The notes: generated by a model not told the origin, from the letters alone. Shown: positions 51,013 through 59,962, counted from the first letter of the stretch. The stretch: DNA of 64,000 bases from Polaribacter haliotis (GCF_014784055.1 NZ_CP061813.1:707501-771500); one strand, 5' to 3'. Translations and numbers: made by a program.

Positions 51013-51085
51013 GACCTGGTAGCTCAGTTGGTAGAGCATCTCCCTTTTAAGGAGAGGGTCCTGGGTTCGAGCCCCAGCCCGGTCA
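51013..51085 (+). tRNA. tRNA-Lys (anticodon TTT)
   Basis: A 73-base cloverleaf. The acceptor is GACCTGG/CCCGGTC with one U-C mismatch at the fifth pair; the D-arm is GCTC...GAGC. The anticodon stem TCTCC/GGAGA holds loop CTTTTAA with anticodon TTT, and the T-arm is CTGGG TTCGAGC CCCAG. The discriminator is A; CCA is not encoded. Confidence 0.95.
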
Positions 51086-51098
51086 CAAAAAAAAAGTT

Positions 51099-51119
51099 AA
51101 GCTAACGCTTAGCTTTTTT
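51099..51119 (+). terminator. Hairpin with T-run between the two tRNA genes
   Basis: AAGCTAA pairs with TTAGCTT around CGC and a T-run follows. It could end tRNA-Lys transcription, which would require a separate start for tRNA-Leu, or mark an RNA-processing site. Confidence 0.6.
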
Positions 51120-51132
51120 GCTTTAAAGTAAT

Positions 51133-51216
51133 GCGCACGTGGCGAAATTGGTAGACGCGCAGCCTTGAGGGGGCTGTGTTCGCAAGAACGTGGAAGTTCG
51201 AATCTTCTCGTGCGCA
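51133..51216 (+). tRNA. tRNA-Leu (anticodon GAG)
   Basis: An 84-base class II tRNA. The acceptor GCGCACG/CGTGCGC is perfect. The anticodon stem CAGCC/GGCTG holds loop TTGAGGG with anticodon GAG. The long variable arm is TGTTCGCAAGAACG and the T-arm GAAG TTCGAAT CTTC. The discriminator is A; CCA is not encoded. Confidence 0.95.
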
Positions 51217-51304
51217 CTTTTAAACTTTAAATTCTTTTTCATAAATTCTACTTCTTTCACAAATAATTAACCAAACTATAATGGATTATTATTAATATTG
51301 CAAT

Positions 51305-52108
51305 ATGCAAAGAATACTATTTATTTTGTGCTTACTTGTTTCTTTAAGCACATTTTCTCAGAAAGACAGCCTACAAATTAAGGTTTTAAAAGGACAAGTT
51401 GTCCATGCAGAAACTAAAAAAGCTTTAAGTGCTGCACATATTTTAAATTTGAACACAGTAAATGGAACCATAACCAACGAAAAAGGTTTTTTCGAACTTC
51501 CAACAAGAGTTAATGATACTATCTTAGTGTCTTTTGTGGGACATTCTTCTATAAAATTAAAAATTACAAATGATTTATTAAGAGGTAATGAACTTGAAAT
51601 TGCGCTATTTGAAAAACCAGAAGAAGTTAGAGAAGTAGTTATAAAATCCACCAAATTAATTGGTGTTTTAGAAATTGATGTAAAACAAGTTCCAAAAGAT
51701 CGTTTTACAAGAATTCATATAAATGGGTTACCACAAACATATGAAGTTGGAAAACCACAAGCTAAAGACTTCTCCTCTCCTATTGCAGCCTTATTTCAGC
51801 CTGTAGATTTTCTCTATAATCTCTTTGGGGATAAACCTAAGCAGTTAAAAAAACTCCAAAAATTAAAAAAAGAAGACGATTTACGGAAAATGCTTGCAGG
51901 AAAATTCGACAGAGAAGTAATGATGGAATACTTAGAAATGGATAGACAAGAGCTTTCAGACCTGTTAACTGATTGTAACTATTCTGCTTATTTTATAAAA
52001 AAAGCGTCCGATTTACAATTGATTGAAGCTATTTTAGATTGCTACGAAAACTACAAAGCACATAAAAAAGGTAAAATTGAAAGAAATAAAATTCCAGTTA
52101 AGAATTAG
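51305..52108 (+). CDS. Secreted protein with a carboxypeptidase-like regulatory domain
   Basis: The 267-residue protein has a signal peptide (about 1-18, ending STFSQ). A CarboxypepD_reg-like beta-sandwich spans about 25-105 (LKGQVVHAETKKALSAAHI, NEKGFFELP, VSFVGHSSIKL). The helical C-terminal part contains MLAGKFDREVMMEYLEMDRQE and is characteristic of this Bacteroidota family. There is no TonB plug or barrel, so this is a stand-alone periplasmic or surface protein. Function unknown. Confidence 0.9.
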   Translation: MQRILFILCLLVSLSTFSQKDSLQIKVLKGQVVHAETKKALSAAHILNLNTVNGTITNEKGFFELPTRVNDTILVSFVGHSSIKLKITNDLLRGNELEIALFEKPEEVREVVIKSTKLIGVLEIDVKQVPKDRFTRIHINGLPQTYEVGKPQAKDFSSPIAALFQPVDFLYNLFGDKPKQLKKLQKLKKEDDLRKMLAGKFDREVMMEYLEMDRQELSDLLTDCNYSAYFIKKASDLQLIEAILDCYENYKAHKKGKIERNKIPVKN

Positions 52109-52191
52109 ACTATTTTAAAAATTATTTTTTTTTCAGAAAAAAATATAACAAGATTATATCTAAATTAAAAAAACTAAATACTTTTAAATTG

Positions 52192-52221
52192 AAAAAGGTC
52201 AGAAGCATAACTCCTGACCTT
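52192..52221 (-). terminator. Terminator of the 42-codon gene
   Basis: AAGGTCAG pairs with CTGACCTT around a loop containing AAGCATAACTC. On the minus strand a T-run follows. It is 28 bases past the stop of the small ORF. Confidence 0.85.
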
Positions 52222-52249
52222 GATCAACTATTAAAAACTAACTAAATAA

Positions 52250-52378
52250 CTAAAATACAGTAGTAATGTATTTGTAGTTATACTTTCTCCTTGTATTCCA
52301 AGTGGCTCTTTTAGAATGAACTATTTCTAATGGGTTTGATTTTTTATTTTCTGTCTCGATTGTTGGTGTTGATTTCAT
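52250..52378 (-). CDS. Small 42-residue basic protein under an ECF-type promoter
   Basis: The ORF runs from ATG at 52378 to TAG at 52250. The product begins MKSTPTIETENKKSNP, continues LEIVHSKRATW and ends in a basic, Tyr-rich segment (NTRRKYNYKYITTVF). It is net positively charged, with no signal peptide, membrane helix or Cys. It has an ECF-sigma-like promoter (52425-52449) and a terminator (52192-52221), which makes a spurious ORF unlikely. Function unknown; a stress-induced small protein binding RNA, DNA or a protein partner is possible. Confidence 0.65.
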   Translation of the reverse strand: MKSTPTIETENKKSNPLEIVHSKRATWNTRRKYNYKYITTVF

Positions 52379-52424
52379 AATTATATATTTAATCTTTTTA
52401 TTTCTAATTTTGTTACATCAATAA

Positions 52425-52449
52425 GACGCCACTAAAACAGATTCGTTAC
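52425..52449 (-). promoter_or_regulatory. ECF-sigma-type promoter GTAAC-N16-CGTC
   Basis: On the minus strand GTAAC (52449-52445) is followed after exactly 16 bases by CGTC (52428-52425). This matches the general ECF sigma -35 AAC / -10 CGTC pattern rather than the housekeeping TAnnTTTG. Transcription would start about 40 bases before the 42-codon ORF. Confidence 0.6.
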
Positions 52450-52507
52450 ACTATATTTTTTGTTTAACACAACTTTGGGAAATCCCCTTAAAATCTTGTT
52501 AAACAAA

Positions 52508-52533
52508 AAAAATCTAGCCGAAGCTAGATTTTT
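52508..52533 (-). terminator. Terminator of the prohibitin-family gene
   Basis: AAATCTAGC pairs with GCTAGATTT around CGAA. On the minus strand a T-run follows. Confidence 0.85.
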
Positions 52534-52558
52534 AAATATCAAAGAGTTTTAATAATTT

Positions 52559-53389
52559 TTATTGATTTCCTAAGATAATTGGTAAACCGTCCTTTCCAGA
52601 ACCAATTACAATAACTTTACTATTAGGAGATTTAGATAGCTCTAAAGTAGCATCAATTCCTTTTTCTTGTAAAATCTTATCGGTTAAAGAAGCACTTAAA
52701 ATCTTGTTTGCAATCGCTTTACCTTCTGCATCAATTTTTTGTCTTTCTGCTTCTTTCTTTGCTTTAGAAATTCTAAATTCATATTCTAAAGACTCCTGTT
52801 CTTGCTTTAGCTTTGTCTCAATCGCAATTCTAATCGTACTTGGTAACTTTACGTCTTCTACTAAAACACGTGTTACAGATAAGTATTGATCTTTTAAAAC
52901 AGTTTGTACTTCTTCTAAAATTTCTTGCTCAATAACATCTCTTTTACTAGAATACAATTGTTCTGGTGTGTAACGTCCTACAACACTTCTTGCAGCTGCA
53001 TTAATTGCAGGATCTAACAATTCACGTTCGTAATCTTGTCCTTTTGTTTTAATTAACTTTCCTAGATTTGCGAATTCTGGTTCATACCAAATCGTTCCAT
53101 TTACTTTTACTTCTAATCCGTTTACGGAAAGTACATTCATTTCATCGGAAATAGATTGCTGGCGCACTTTTCTAACAATCATTTTATTCCAAGGTAACAT
53201 TAAATGAAAACCTTCTCCATATGTTTTTTCTGTATCTATACCATCTCCTAAAGATTCGAAAATAACGCCTCCTTCTCCAGGACCAATTGTTACAGTAGAT
53301 TTTGTAAATAAAATTACTAATATTACTGCTATAATAATAAAAAGAACTCCACCTTTTGGAAAGCTAAGTTCTGGTTGTCTTGTTGCCAT
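52559..53389 (-). CDS. Prohibitin/SPFH-domain membrane protein
   Basis: The 276-residue protein has an N-terminal membrane anchor (about 13-30, GGVLFIIIAVILVILF) and an SPFH domain (about 32-200; GPGEGGVIFESLGDG, EVKVNGTIWYEPE, RSVVGRYTPEQLY). A coiled-coil at about 195-235 is rich in Glu/Lys/Ala. HflK/HflC and prohibitins form ring scaffolds around FtsH protease and membrane microdomains, so a membrane quality-control role is likely by family. Monocistronic. Confidence 0.92.
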   Translation of the reverse strand: MATRQPELSFPKGGVLFIIIAVILVILFTKSTVTIGPGEGGVIFESLGDGIDTEKTYGEGFHLMLPWNKMIVRKVRQQSISDEMNVLSVNGLEVKVNGTIWYEPEFANLGKLIKTKGQDYERELLDPAINAAARSVVGRYTPEQLYSSKRDVIEQEILEEVQTVLKDQYLSVTRVLVEDVKLPSTIRIAIETKLKQEQESLEYEFRISKAKKEAERQKIDAEGKAIANKILSASLTDKILQEKGIDATLELSKSPNSKVIVIGSGKDGLPIILGNQ

Positions 53390-53416
53390 GTTTATTTGTT
53401 TTTATTTTAATTTTAT

Positions 53417-53424
53417 CAAATTTA
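53417..53424 (-). promoter_or_regulatory. Promoter -7 element TAAATTTG of the prohibitin gene
   Basis: Exact TAnnTTTG match on the minus strand, with a TTG 20 bases upstream inside the end of the CDF gene (53445-53447). Confidence 0.55.
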
Positions 53425-53437
53425 CGATTAAAACTCA

Positions 53438-54325
53438 TCAAACACAATCTATATAGCTACAATCTTCATTCAATAATTCTAATTCTAGAGTAATGTGTTC
53501 TAAGTGAAAATCGTCATGTAAAATTTTTCTAACTTCTCTTTTTAGCCTTATTTTTTCTTCATTTTTTAAAGATTCTTCAATAATTAAATGAGCTGTAAAT
53601 ACGTTATATTCTCCATCCATAGACCATAAATGGCAATCGTGAATGCTTTTTATTACATTATTTTGAAGAATTTTCGATTTAATATCATCTACAGAAATTT
53701 CCATTGGTGCTCCTTGCAAAATTATACGAATACTTTCTTTTCCATTTTTGAAGACATTGTACAAAATAAACAAAGCGATTAATATTGATAAAATTGGGTC
53801 TAAAATTGGAACATTCCAAAATTGCATTACAATACTTGCTATTAAAACAGCAACCCAGCCCAAAACATCTTCTAACATATGTAGAGAAACAACTCTTTCG
53901 TTTATTGATGTTCCTCCTTTTAACTTTAAAACAGCGACTCCATTTACAATAATTCCTAAAATCGCAAACCACATCATTCCTTTTGCATCTGATGCTTCTG
54001 GTTTGATAATTCTTGGAATTGCTTCGGAAATTATAAAAACTGAGCCTATTAGTAAAATAACTGAATTAATAATTGCTCCTAAAAGCGAAAAGCGTTTAAA
54101 ACCATATGAATAGGTTTGGGTTGGTTTTTTCTTAGATATTTTTTGAAAATACCAAGCCATTCCCAAACTTATACTATCTCCTAAATCGTGAATGGCATCA
54201 GACGTGATTGCCAAACTATTGGTGTAAAAACCACCAATAAATTCGATAATTGTAAAAAACAGGTTCAAGAAAAAGGCTGTTCCTATGTTTTTTGATGAAG
54301 AATCGTGATGATGATTATGTCCCAT
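53438..54325 (-). CDS. Cation diffusion facilitator (CzcD/ZitB-type metal exporter)
   Basis: The 295-residue protein starts MGHNHHHDSSSK. It has six membrane helices (about 15-205) and a cytoplasmic metal-binding domain. The metal-site motif SDAIHDLGDS lies in helix 2 and LHMLEDVLGW in helix 5. The N-terminal His cluster is a typical zinc loop. It exports Zn2+ or similar cations in exchange for protons. The gene ends the run His-rich protein, TonB receptor, CDF. CDF specificity cannot be read beyond Zn/Co/Cd. Confidence 0.94.
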   Translation of the reverse strand: MGHNHHHDSSSKNIGTAFFLNLFFTIIEFIGGFYTNSLAITSDAIHDLGDSISLGMAWYFQKISKKKPTQTYSYGFKRFSLLGAIINSVILLIGSVFIISEAIPRIIKPEASDAKGMMWFAILGIIVNGVAVLKLKGGTSINERVVSLHMLEDVLGWVAVLIASIVMQFWNVPILDPILSILIALFILYNVFKNGKESIRIILQGAPMEISVDDIKSKILQNNVIKSIHDCHLWSMDGEYNVFTAHLIIEESLKNEEKIRLKREVRKILHDDFHLEHITLELELLNEDCSYIDCV

Positions 54326-54384
54326 ATTGTTTTTAAAATAGACCAATAATTACTTCAAAAGATGCAATTATTAGTCTATTTATT

Positions 54385-56541
54385 TTAAAGTTTGATTAAA
54401 ATTCCTGTATTAAATATAAAACCATCTGTTGGTGCCCAAATATCTGTAAAAGTCGGGTTGTTATGTGGTGCTTCAATCATAGATTGATAATTTTGCTGTT
54501 TTGTATCAGTAAAATTCTCGAAATTAGCATACAAACTAATGTTTTTAAACGTTTTCATAACCATAAAACCCATGGTCCAATAATTGGGTGTTTCTGTTCT
54601 ATTATTTCTGAATTGAGAACTTTTATAATAGGCTTCGTAACCAATTCTCCAAGCATCATGAACTTCATACATTAAAACACCACCAAAACTGTGTTTTGGA
54701 GTCAATGCTTTTTGGTTTTTCTCCATTTTAACATCGTTAAAAGCATAATTTGTAAATAATACAAAGTCTTTATATTTCAACTTTAAATTTGTTTCAAAAC
54801 CGACGCTATTCAATGGTTTATTTGCATTTATAAATTCGTACTCTGCTCCTTTTTCTTCTAAAATTAATGAATTTTCTAATTTTGTATAGAAAAACAACTG
54901 ATTAAACGAAAGTGAAACATTATCATTAAAAATTTTCTTTTTGTAATTTACATCAGCATTTAAACCTATGGAAGTTTCAGCTTTAAAATTATTAGTGTTT
55001 ATTGGTAAAACATTTTCATACGAACGTAATTCTGCATCTTCAGTAAAAATTGTTGGAATTTTATAACCCAATCCTCCACCTATTCTTGAAGAAATTTCAT
55101 TATTAAATTCAATAAATAAAGAAGTTCTTGGTAAAATAAAAGTTCCGTAATTGTTGTTATAATCTATTCTAAGACCACTTTCTAAGGTCATAATGTCCTT
55201 AAATTTCCAAGTATTTTGTGCAAAACCTCCAACTGTAAACTGACTGTAACTTCTATCTATTGTTGTAGTTTCATCTTCTTTAAAATTTTCTGAAATAATA
55301 TTTCCTCCAAAAACCCAATCCGAATTTTCATTGTATAAATTATAAGTAGCTTCTGTAAAAGTTGCGAATTGTGCTCCTAAAAACTGAAAGTCTGGCAATA
55401 ACAAATCTCTTTTAAAATAACTTAAACTGTTTTTAAAATTGAAACTTTTATTTTCAGAAATATCGTTGTTATAGGTTAACTGCGTTGCATAACGTTCCGA
55501 TTTATTTTCTTCGAAAAAACGATGATTTACACTTGGTTTTCCATTAATCACGTCTACATCTCCACCAATTCTGTTTTCTATTGATGTATTTAAGCTCAGT
55601 CTCCAAGTTTCATTTTCATTCGGATAATAGAAAAAAGATGGATTGATACTAAAACTTCTCACTTTTGGAATGTCAGAAAAATGATCGTCATTTACATCTG
55701 CTATTTTTTGAAAATTTGCAGAAGAATACAATGTCAAACCAAATTTGATGAATTTATTACTATAAAACACATTCCCAGTTTTTCCATTTCTGGACGTATA
55801 ATCTAACATAATATCTAATTCTTGTTCTTCTTTTGGTCTTTTTGAAATCAAATTCACCAAACCTGCAATTGCGCCTCCACCATATAAAGTGGAAGAACTT
55901 CCTTTAATAATTTCTACTTGTTGCAAATCTAAAGGCGGAATTTGCATAATACTTAAACCACTAGAAAAACCACCAAACAAAGGAAAACCATCTTTTAAAA
56001 GTTGTGTAAATCTTCCATCCAAACCTTGAATTCGAATACTTTGATTGGCAGAATTTGCAGATGTCTGTTGCATTTGAATTCCTGTACTTTCTCTTAAAAC
56101 CATCGCAATATTTGCAGAATTCATAATTGCTTTTTCACCTAGTTCTTCAGCTCCAACAACTTCAATTCTTGTGGGAATTTTAGCAATACTTCTTTTACTT
56201 CTTGTGGATTGTATTACAATTGCATCTAAAGACTCTTTATCTTCATGTAATTGTATGATTAATAATGAATTTGTTCTAGGAAATATAATTTTCTTAGAAA
56301 CTATTTCGAAACCAACGTAAGAAATTACTATAGTTTGCATTCCATCTTTTATATTTTTAATGGTTGCCAATCCATCAAAATCTGTTGTACTTCCTATAGT
56401 TGTGTTTTTTACTAGAATGTTTACTCCGAAAATGGTTTCTTTAGATTCTTCTGAAATTACTTTTACTTGTAGCGTGTTTTGTGCCAATGTTGTATTGACA
56501 AATAATCCTATAAATAGGATTATAATTAAATTTTTTATCAT
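54385..56541 (-). CDS. TonB-dependent receptor, probably for a metal or metallophore
   Basis: The 718-residue protein has a signal peptide (about 1-20, ending TLAQ). A carboxypeptidase-like domain follows (about 22-105), then a plug (about 110-225, with QSIRIQGLDGRFTQLLKDG and EIIKGSSSTLYGGGAIAGLVNLI). A 22-strand barrel runs to the C-terminal IFNTGILIKL. The sequence is of the TonB receptor class, not SusC. It lies between a His-rich secreted protein gene and a CDF gene, which suggests divalent-metal uptake or sensing; the substrate is inferred from context only. Confidence 0.93.
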   Translation of the reverse strand: MIKNLIIILFIGLFVNTTLAQNTLQVKVISEESKETIFGVNILVKNTTIGSTTDFDGLATIKNIKDGMQTIVISYVGFEIVSKKIIFPRTNSLLIIQLHEDKESLDAIVIQSTRSKRSIAKIPTRIEVVGAEELGEKAIMNSANIAMVLRESTGIQMQQTSANSANQSIRIQGLDGRFTQLLKDGFPLFGGFSSGLSIMQIPPLDLQQVEIIKGSSSTLYGGGAIAGLVNLISKRPKEEQELDIMLDYTSRNGKTGNVFYSNKFIKFGLTLYSSANFQKIADVNDDHFSDIPKVRSFSINPSFFYYPNENETWRLSLNTSIENRIGGDVDVINGKPSVNHRFFEENKSERYATQLTYNNDISENKSFNFKNSLSYFKRDLLLPDFQFLGAQFATFTEATYNLYNENSDWVFGGNIISENFKEDETTTIDRSYSQFTVGGFAQNTWKFKDIMTLESGLRIDYNNNYGTFILPRTSLFIEFNNEISSRIGGGLGYKIPTIFTEDAELRSYENVLPINTNNFKAETSIGLNADVNYKKKIFNDNVSLSFNQLFFYTKLENSLILEEKGAEYEFINANKPLNSVGFETNLKLKYKDFVLFTNYAFNDVKMEKNQKALTPKHSFGGVLMYEVHDAWRIGYEAYYKSSQFRNNRTETPNYWTMGFMVMKTFKNISLYANFENFTDTKQQNYQSMIEAPHNNPTFTDIWAPTDGFIFNTGILIKL

Positions 56542-56612
56542 TTTAATTGATATTTTAAATTATAAAATTGTGTAATAAGTAGACATCTTTTATAGTAAAA
56601 AGATGCGTTCAA

Positions 56613-56957
56613 TTATAATTTAAAATTTCTTGGAGGCTGAAAAATAGTTTCTAAGTAAGAAGAGTAATCAGCATTTTTATAAAAGGTAACAATTTTATTA
56701 TTTTCTGAAAATTCAGAAAAAACAACTTGATTTTCTACAGGTAAAAAGATATTTACTAGACTAATAGAATTGCAATGATGATGGTGCTCTTTGTTCTTTT
56801 CTTGGTCTGAATCGTTTTGATGATGTTCCTCTTCATGATTCGATTCGAAATCTGAATTGTGCTCTGTAACTTCATTAAAAACAACAATATCTGTATGTGC
56901 TTGCATTGGAGGTGCAAGTAGCAAGAAAGTAAATAATATGATGAATAGTTGTTTCAA
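56613..56957 (-). CDS. Small secreted His/Glu-rich protein, putative metal-binding
   Basis: The 114-residue protein starts at a TTG codon, giving a signal peptide MKQLFIILFTFLLLAPPMQA. A His/Asp/Glu-rich stretch at about 34-63 (NHEEEHHQNDSDQEKNKEHH plus HHC) looks like a metal-chelating loop. The C-terminal half (VNIFLPVENQVVFSEFS, SYLETIFQPPRNFKL) ends with the PPR-x-x motif seen in Bacteroidota small metal-resistance-linked proteins. It is the first gene ahead of the TonB receptor and CDF. Zinc or cobalt/nickel binding is an inference. Confidence 0.8.
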   Translation of the reverse strand: MKQLFIILFTFLLLAPPMQAHTDIVVFNEVTEHNSDFESNHEEEHHQNDSDQEKNKEHHHHCNSISLVNIFLPVENQVVFSEFSENNKIVTFYKNADYSSYLETIFQPPRNFKL

Positions 56958-56974
56958 AAACAGAAATTATTATA

Positions 56975-56982
56975 CAAAAATA
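56975..56982 (-). promoter_or_regulatory. Promoter -7 element TATTTTTG of the metal-handling operon
   Basis: Exact TAnnTTTG match on the minus strand, 17 bases before the TTG start of the His-rich protein, supporting that start. Confidence 0.5.
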
Positions 56983-57050
56983 TAGTAAAAAAAGGTAAAA
57001 ACTATATCTTTAACCACACTTTAACATATGTTAATAATATAACTTTTAAA

Positions 57051-59078
57051 TTAAATTTTTCCGTAATATTTTCTAATAAACCATTCTGCAGTAAACAAAC
57101 CAATCACGAAAAATAAAATCCATTTCCAGTCAATTAAATTTTCTTCTTTTGTAATAGATTTTTGTGTTGTAAAATAAGCTTTGTTATCAATTAAATCTTT
57201 AAAAAGAATATTGGTTTGATTTTTATAAAACATCTTCCCTCCTGCTTTTTGAGCTAACTTTTGTAGTTTTTCTGAATCTGCGTGTGTGAACTGTTCCTCA
57301 ATTTCGTAATCTGTAATTTTGAAATGACCATATTTAGAAATATTCTGACCAACAACTGAAACTTTATAACTATAATCTCCTGAAGAAAGATTCTCTACAG
57401 TGGCTTGATATGATTTGTTTATCAAAGAAAAAGGAAGCTTTGTAACCTCTTTCGTTTCCTTATTCGTAATTGTTATTTCTACTGAAGCTCTATCATCAAA
57501 ATTATAATTTTTATCAACATAAAAAGCAGATATATTTATGGTAGAGTTTGCAGGATATAAATTTTCTGCGTTAATTTCTAAACGATTTCTCTTCTTTTTA
57601 GACGCTAAATATTGTACCAAATTCCCAATAAATTGGTCGAAATCTAGAAAAGAATTTGAATCCATAAAACTCGAAGAACGCCATTTCCAAATTCCTTCTC
57701 CGAATAAAACCGCAGTTTTTTGATTGTTCTGTTCTAAAACCGATAGTAATGGTTGTTGCGTTTGAACTCCATTGATATTCTGTAATAACAAATCTTGATG
57801 ATCTCTGCTAAAAGTAATCTCTCCAAACTTATCTTTTAAAGGAGAAAACTCATTAAAACCAATATCTTTTTGAAAAAAAGTTAAAAAAGACTCGTTGTAA
57901 GTTGCTCCGTAATTCTCGGTTTGATTAATTGCTTTTTTAGAAAAGCCTACTTGTTTTTTATTGATAAAATTCCAATCTGTATTTGCTCCAGATACTAATA
58001 AGAAGTTAGATTTTCTCTCAACAATCTGACTTAATATACTATTAAATCGGTTGTCTGGCTGAAATAAAATGACTAATTGATAATCATTGATTTGATTGTT
58101 AAATTTATGTATCAATTGAACATCCACAGAACGTTGTTTATTACTTTCAATCGCTTTTTTAAAAGCACCCAAATCTGGATGCAAAATAGAAGATAAAATT
58201 AACACTTTTGTTTGCTCGTCAATTACTTCAATTGGAAAACTTTTGGTGTTATTTCTTGTATTTTTTTCTCCTTCAATTTTTCGAATACTTGCTGTGTAAT
58301 AATTTACACCTTCTTTATTTGAAGTTAAATTTGCAGTAATTGTTTTTGAATTTTCAATTTTTGAAAAGGTAACGTTTTCAGAAAATACCGTTTTTCCTCC
58401 ACTAAAAATTGAGAATCTACTTTTTGCAGTTTCTTCTCCTTCATAATTCAGAATTACTTCAACAGGGAATTTATTTTTTATATAACTGTATTTATTTACG
58501 TTTAACTGACTTATTTTTAAATCTTTATATTTTGTTGTATCTCCAATTACAATTGGATAAATGTGCTGTTTAGAGTTTATGTATTCGTAATCGTTTCCAA
58601 TGGTTTGGTTTCCATCAGAAATAATTAAAACTGGCGCGTTTTTGTCTTTATTCAGTTCATTTACAGAAGAAATTGCATCGTAAATGTTGGTATCATTATT
58701 ATTAAATGAAAGTGAATCTAAAACTTGTAATTGATTTCCAAAAGAAAATGTTTCAATATTAAATTTTGAGTTTAATTCTTTGTTATCTGAAATATTATTT
58801 AATAATTCTTTTATATTTTCATTTTCCTTAAAAAAGGAAACAGATTTAGAATTATCAACCAAAACTGCTAAAGTCGGTTTTGTATTTATAAGAGACTCTT
58901 TTTTTATAGTTGGATTTATAAAAAGCAGTAAAATCAAAAAAATACTCAATGTCTTTAGTGTAAAAAGTAAAATCGTAACTTTTGCTGTATTCTTTGCTTT
59001 GTAGTAATATTGGAAAAAAGCTATGGAAATAGCCAGCAATAAAGCAATAATGATATAGAAAATAGTTGTTGTTTGCAA
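57051..59078 (-). CDS. VWA-type membrane protein (CoxE/BatA-like arrangement)
   Basis: The 675-residue protein starts at TTG (MQTTTIFYIII). Two N-terminal membrane helices (about 3-22 and 34-54) precede a von Willebrand A-like segment (TLAVLVDNSKSVSFFKEN, PVLIISDGNQTIGNDYEYINS) with a partly conserved MIDAS-like DxSxS. A long extracytoplasmic beta-rich region follows, then a GATase-like stretch (VLILSSILHPDLGAFKKAIE). A final helix (WKWILFFVIGLFTAEWFI) anchors the C-terminus. Similar proteins are common in Bacteroidetes with unknown function. Confidence 0.85.
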   Translation of the reverse strand: MQTTTIFYIIIALLLAISIAFFQYYYKAKNTAKVTILLFTLKTLSIFLILLLFINPTIKKESLINTKPTLAVLVDNSKSVSFFKENENIKELLNNISDNKELNSKFNIETFSFGNQLQVLDSLSFNNNDTNIYDAISSVNELNKDKNAPVLIISDGNQTIGNDYEYINSKQHIYPIVIGDTTKYKDLKISQLNVNKYSYIKNKFPVEVILNYEGEETAKSRFSIFSGGKTVFSENVTFSKIENSKTITANLTSNKEGVNYYTASIRKIEGEKNTRNNTKSFPIEVIDEQTKVLILSSILHPDLGAFKKAIESNKQRSVDVQLIHKFNNQINDYQLVILFQPDNRFNSILSQIVERKSNFLLVSGANTDWNFINKKQVGFSKKAINQTENYGATYNESFLTFFQKDIGFNEFSPLKDKFGEITFSRDHQDLLLQNINGVQTQQPLLSVLEQNNQKTAVLFGEGIWKWRSSSFMDSNSFLDFDQFIGNLVQYLASKKKRNRLEINAENLYPANSTINISAFYVDKNYNFDDRASVEITITNKETKEVTKLPFSLINKSYQATVENLSSGDYSYKVSVVGQNISKYGHFKITDYEIEEQFTHADSEKLQKLAQKAGGKMFYKNQTNILFKDLIDNKAYFTTQKSITKEENLIDWKWILFFVIGLFTAEWFIRKYYGKI

Positions 59079-59124
59079 TGATTTTTATTTATTTGGAAAG
59101 ATATAAAGAACTATCTAAAAAAAG

Positions 59125-59157
59125 AAAACCTGCAACGTTAAATTGTTGCAGGTTTTT
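59125..59157 (-). terminator. Terminator of fabG
   Basis: AAAACCTGCAAC pairs with GTTGCAGGTTTT around an AT-rich loop, with T-runs on both strands. It is located 35 bases past the fabG stop. Confidence 0.88.
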
Positions 59158-59191
59158 ATAATTAATTTAAAGAACTAAATGTATTTATATA

Positions 59192-59932
59192 TTACATTCC
59201 TCCATCTACAGATAAAGTTTGTCCTGTAATGTAAGCACTCATATCAGATGCTAAAAATACACAAGCATTTGCAACATCAATAGGCTGTCCTCCTCTTTTT
59301 AAAGGAATTCCATCTCGCCAACTTTGCACAACTTTTTCATCTAATTTATCTGTCATTTCTGTTTCAATAAAACCAGGAGCAATTACATTACTTCTAATAT
59401 TTCTAGAACCTAATTCTAAGGCAACAGATTTAGAAAAACCAATGATACCTGCTTTAGAAGCTGCATAATTAGCTTGACCAGCATTTCCATTTAAACCAAC
59501 AATAGAACTCATGTTAATAATAGAACCATTTCTCTGTTTCATCATTGGGCGAATAACTGCTTTTGTTAGGTTGAAAACAGATTTTAAGTTTACTTCAATT
59601 ACTTTGTCAAAATCGTCTTCAGAAATACGCATTAACAAATTGTCTTTTGTAATACCTGCATTATTTACCAAAATATCTATCGAACCAAATTCTTGTAGTA
59701 CTTCTTTTGCTAATTCTTGGGCAGCATCAAAATTTGCTGCGTTCGATTGGTATCCTTTTGCTGCAACCCCAAATGCTTTTAACTCTTCTTCTAGTGCATT
59801 TGCAGCATCTACAGAAGAACTGTAAGTAAAAGCAACATTTGCGCCTTGTTTTGCAAATTCAATAGCAATACTTCTTCCAATACCTCTTGTTGCACCAGTA
59901 ATTATTGCTAATTTATTTTCTAATAATTTCAT
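59192..59932 (-). CDS. fabG: 3-oxoacyl-[acyl-carrier-protein] reductase
   Basis: The 246-residue short-chain dehydrogenase has the NADP-binding TGATRGIGRSI (about 14-24) and NNAG (about 89-92). The catalytic triad comes from INMSSIVG, YAASKAG and the neighbouring Lys, and PGFIETEMT follows. It reduces 3-oxoacyl-ACP in type II fatty acid synthesis. Promoter TATATTTG at 59955-59962 suggests it is its own unit. Confidence 0.95.
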   Translation of the reverse strand: MKLLENKLAIITGATRGIGRSIAIEFAKQGANVAFTYSSSVDAANALEEELKAFGVAAKGYQSNAANFDAAQELAKEVLQEFGSIDILVNNAGITKDNLLMRISEDDFDKVIEVNLKSVFNLTKAVIRPMMKQRNGSIINMSSIVGLNGNAGQANYAASKAGIIGFSKSVALELGSRNIRSNVIAPGFIETEMTDKLDEKVVQSWRDGIPLKRGGQPIDVANACVFLASDMSAYITGQTLSVDGGM

Positions 59933-59954
59933 ACTATATTGTTTAGTTGATGTT

Positions 59955-59962
59955 CAAATATA
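59955..59962 (-). promoter_or_regulatory. Promoter -7 element TATATTTG of fabG
   Basis: Exact TAnnTTTG match on the minus strand, 22 bases before the fabG ATG. The -33 box is poor. Confidence 0.5.
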
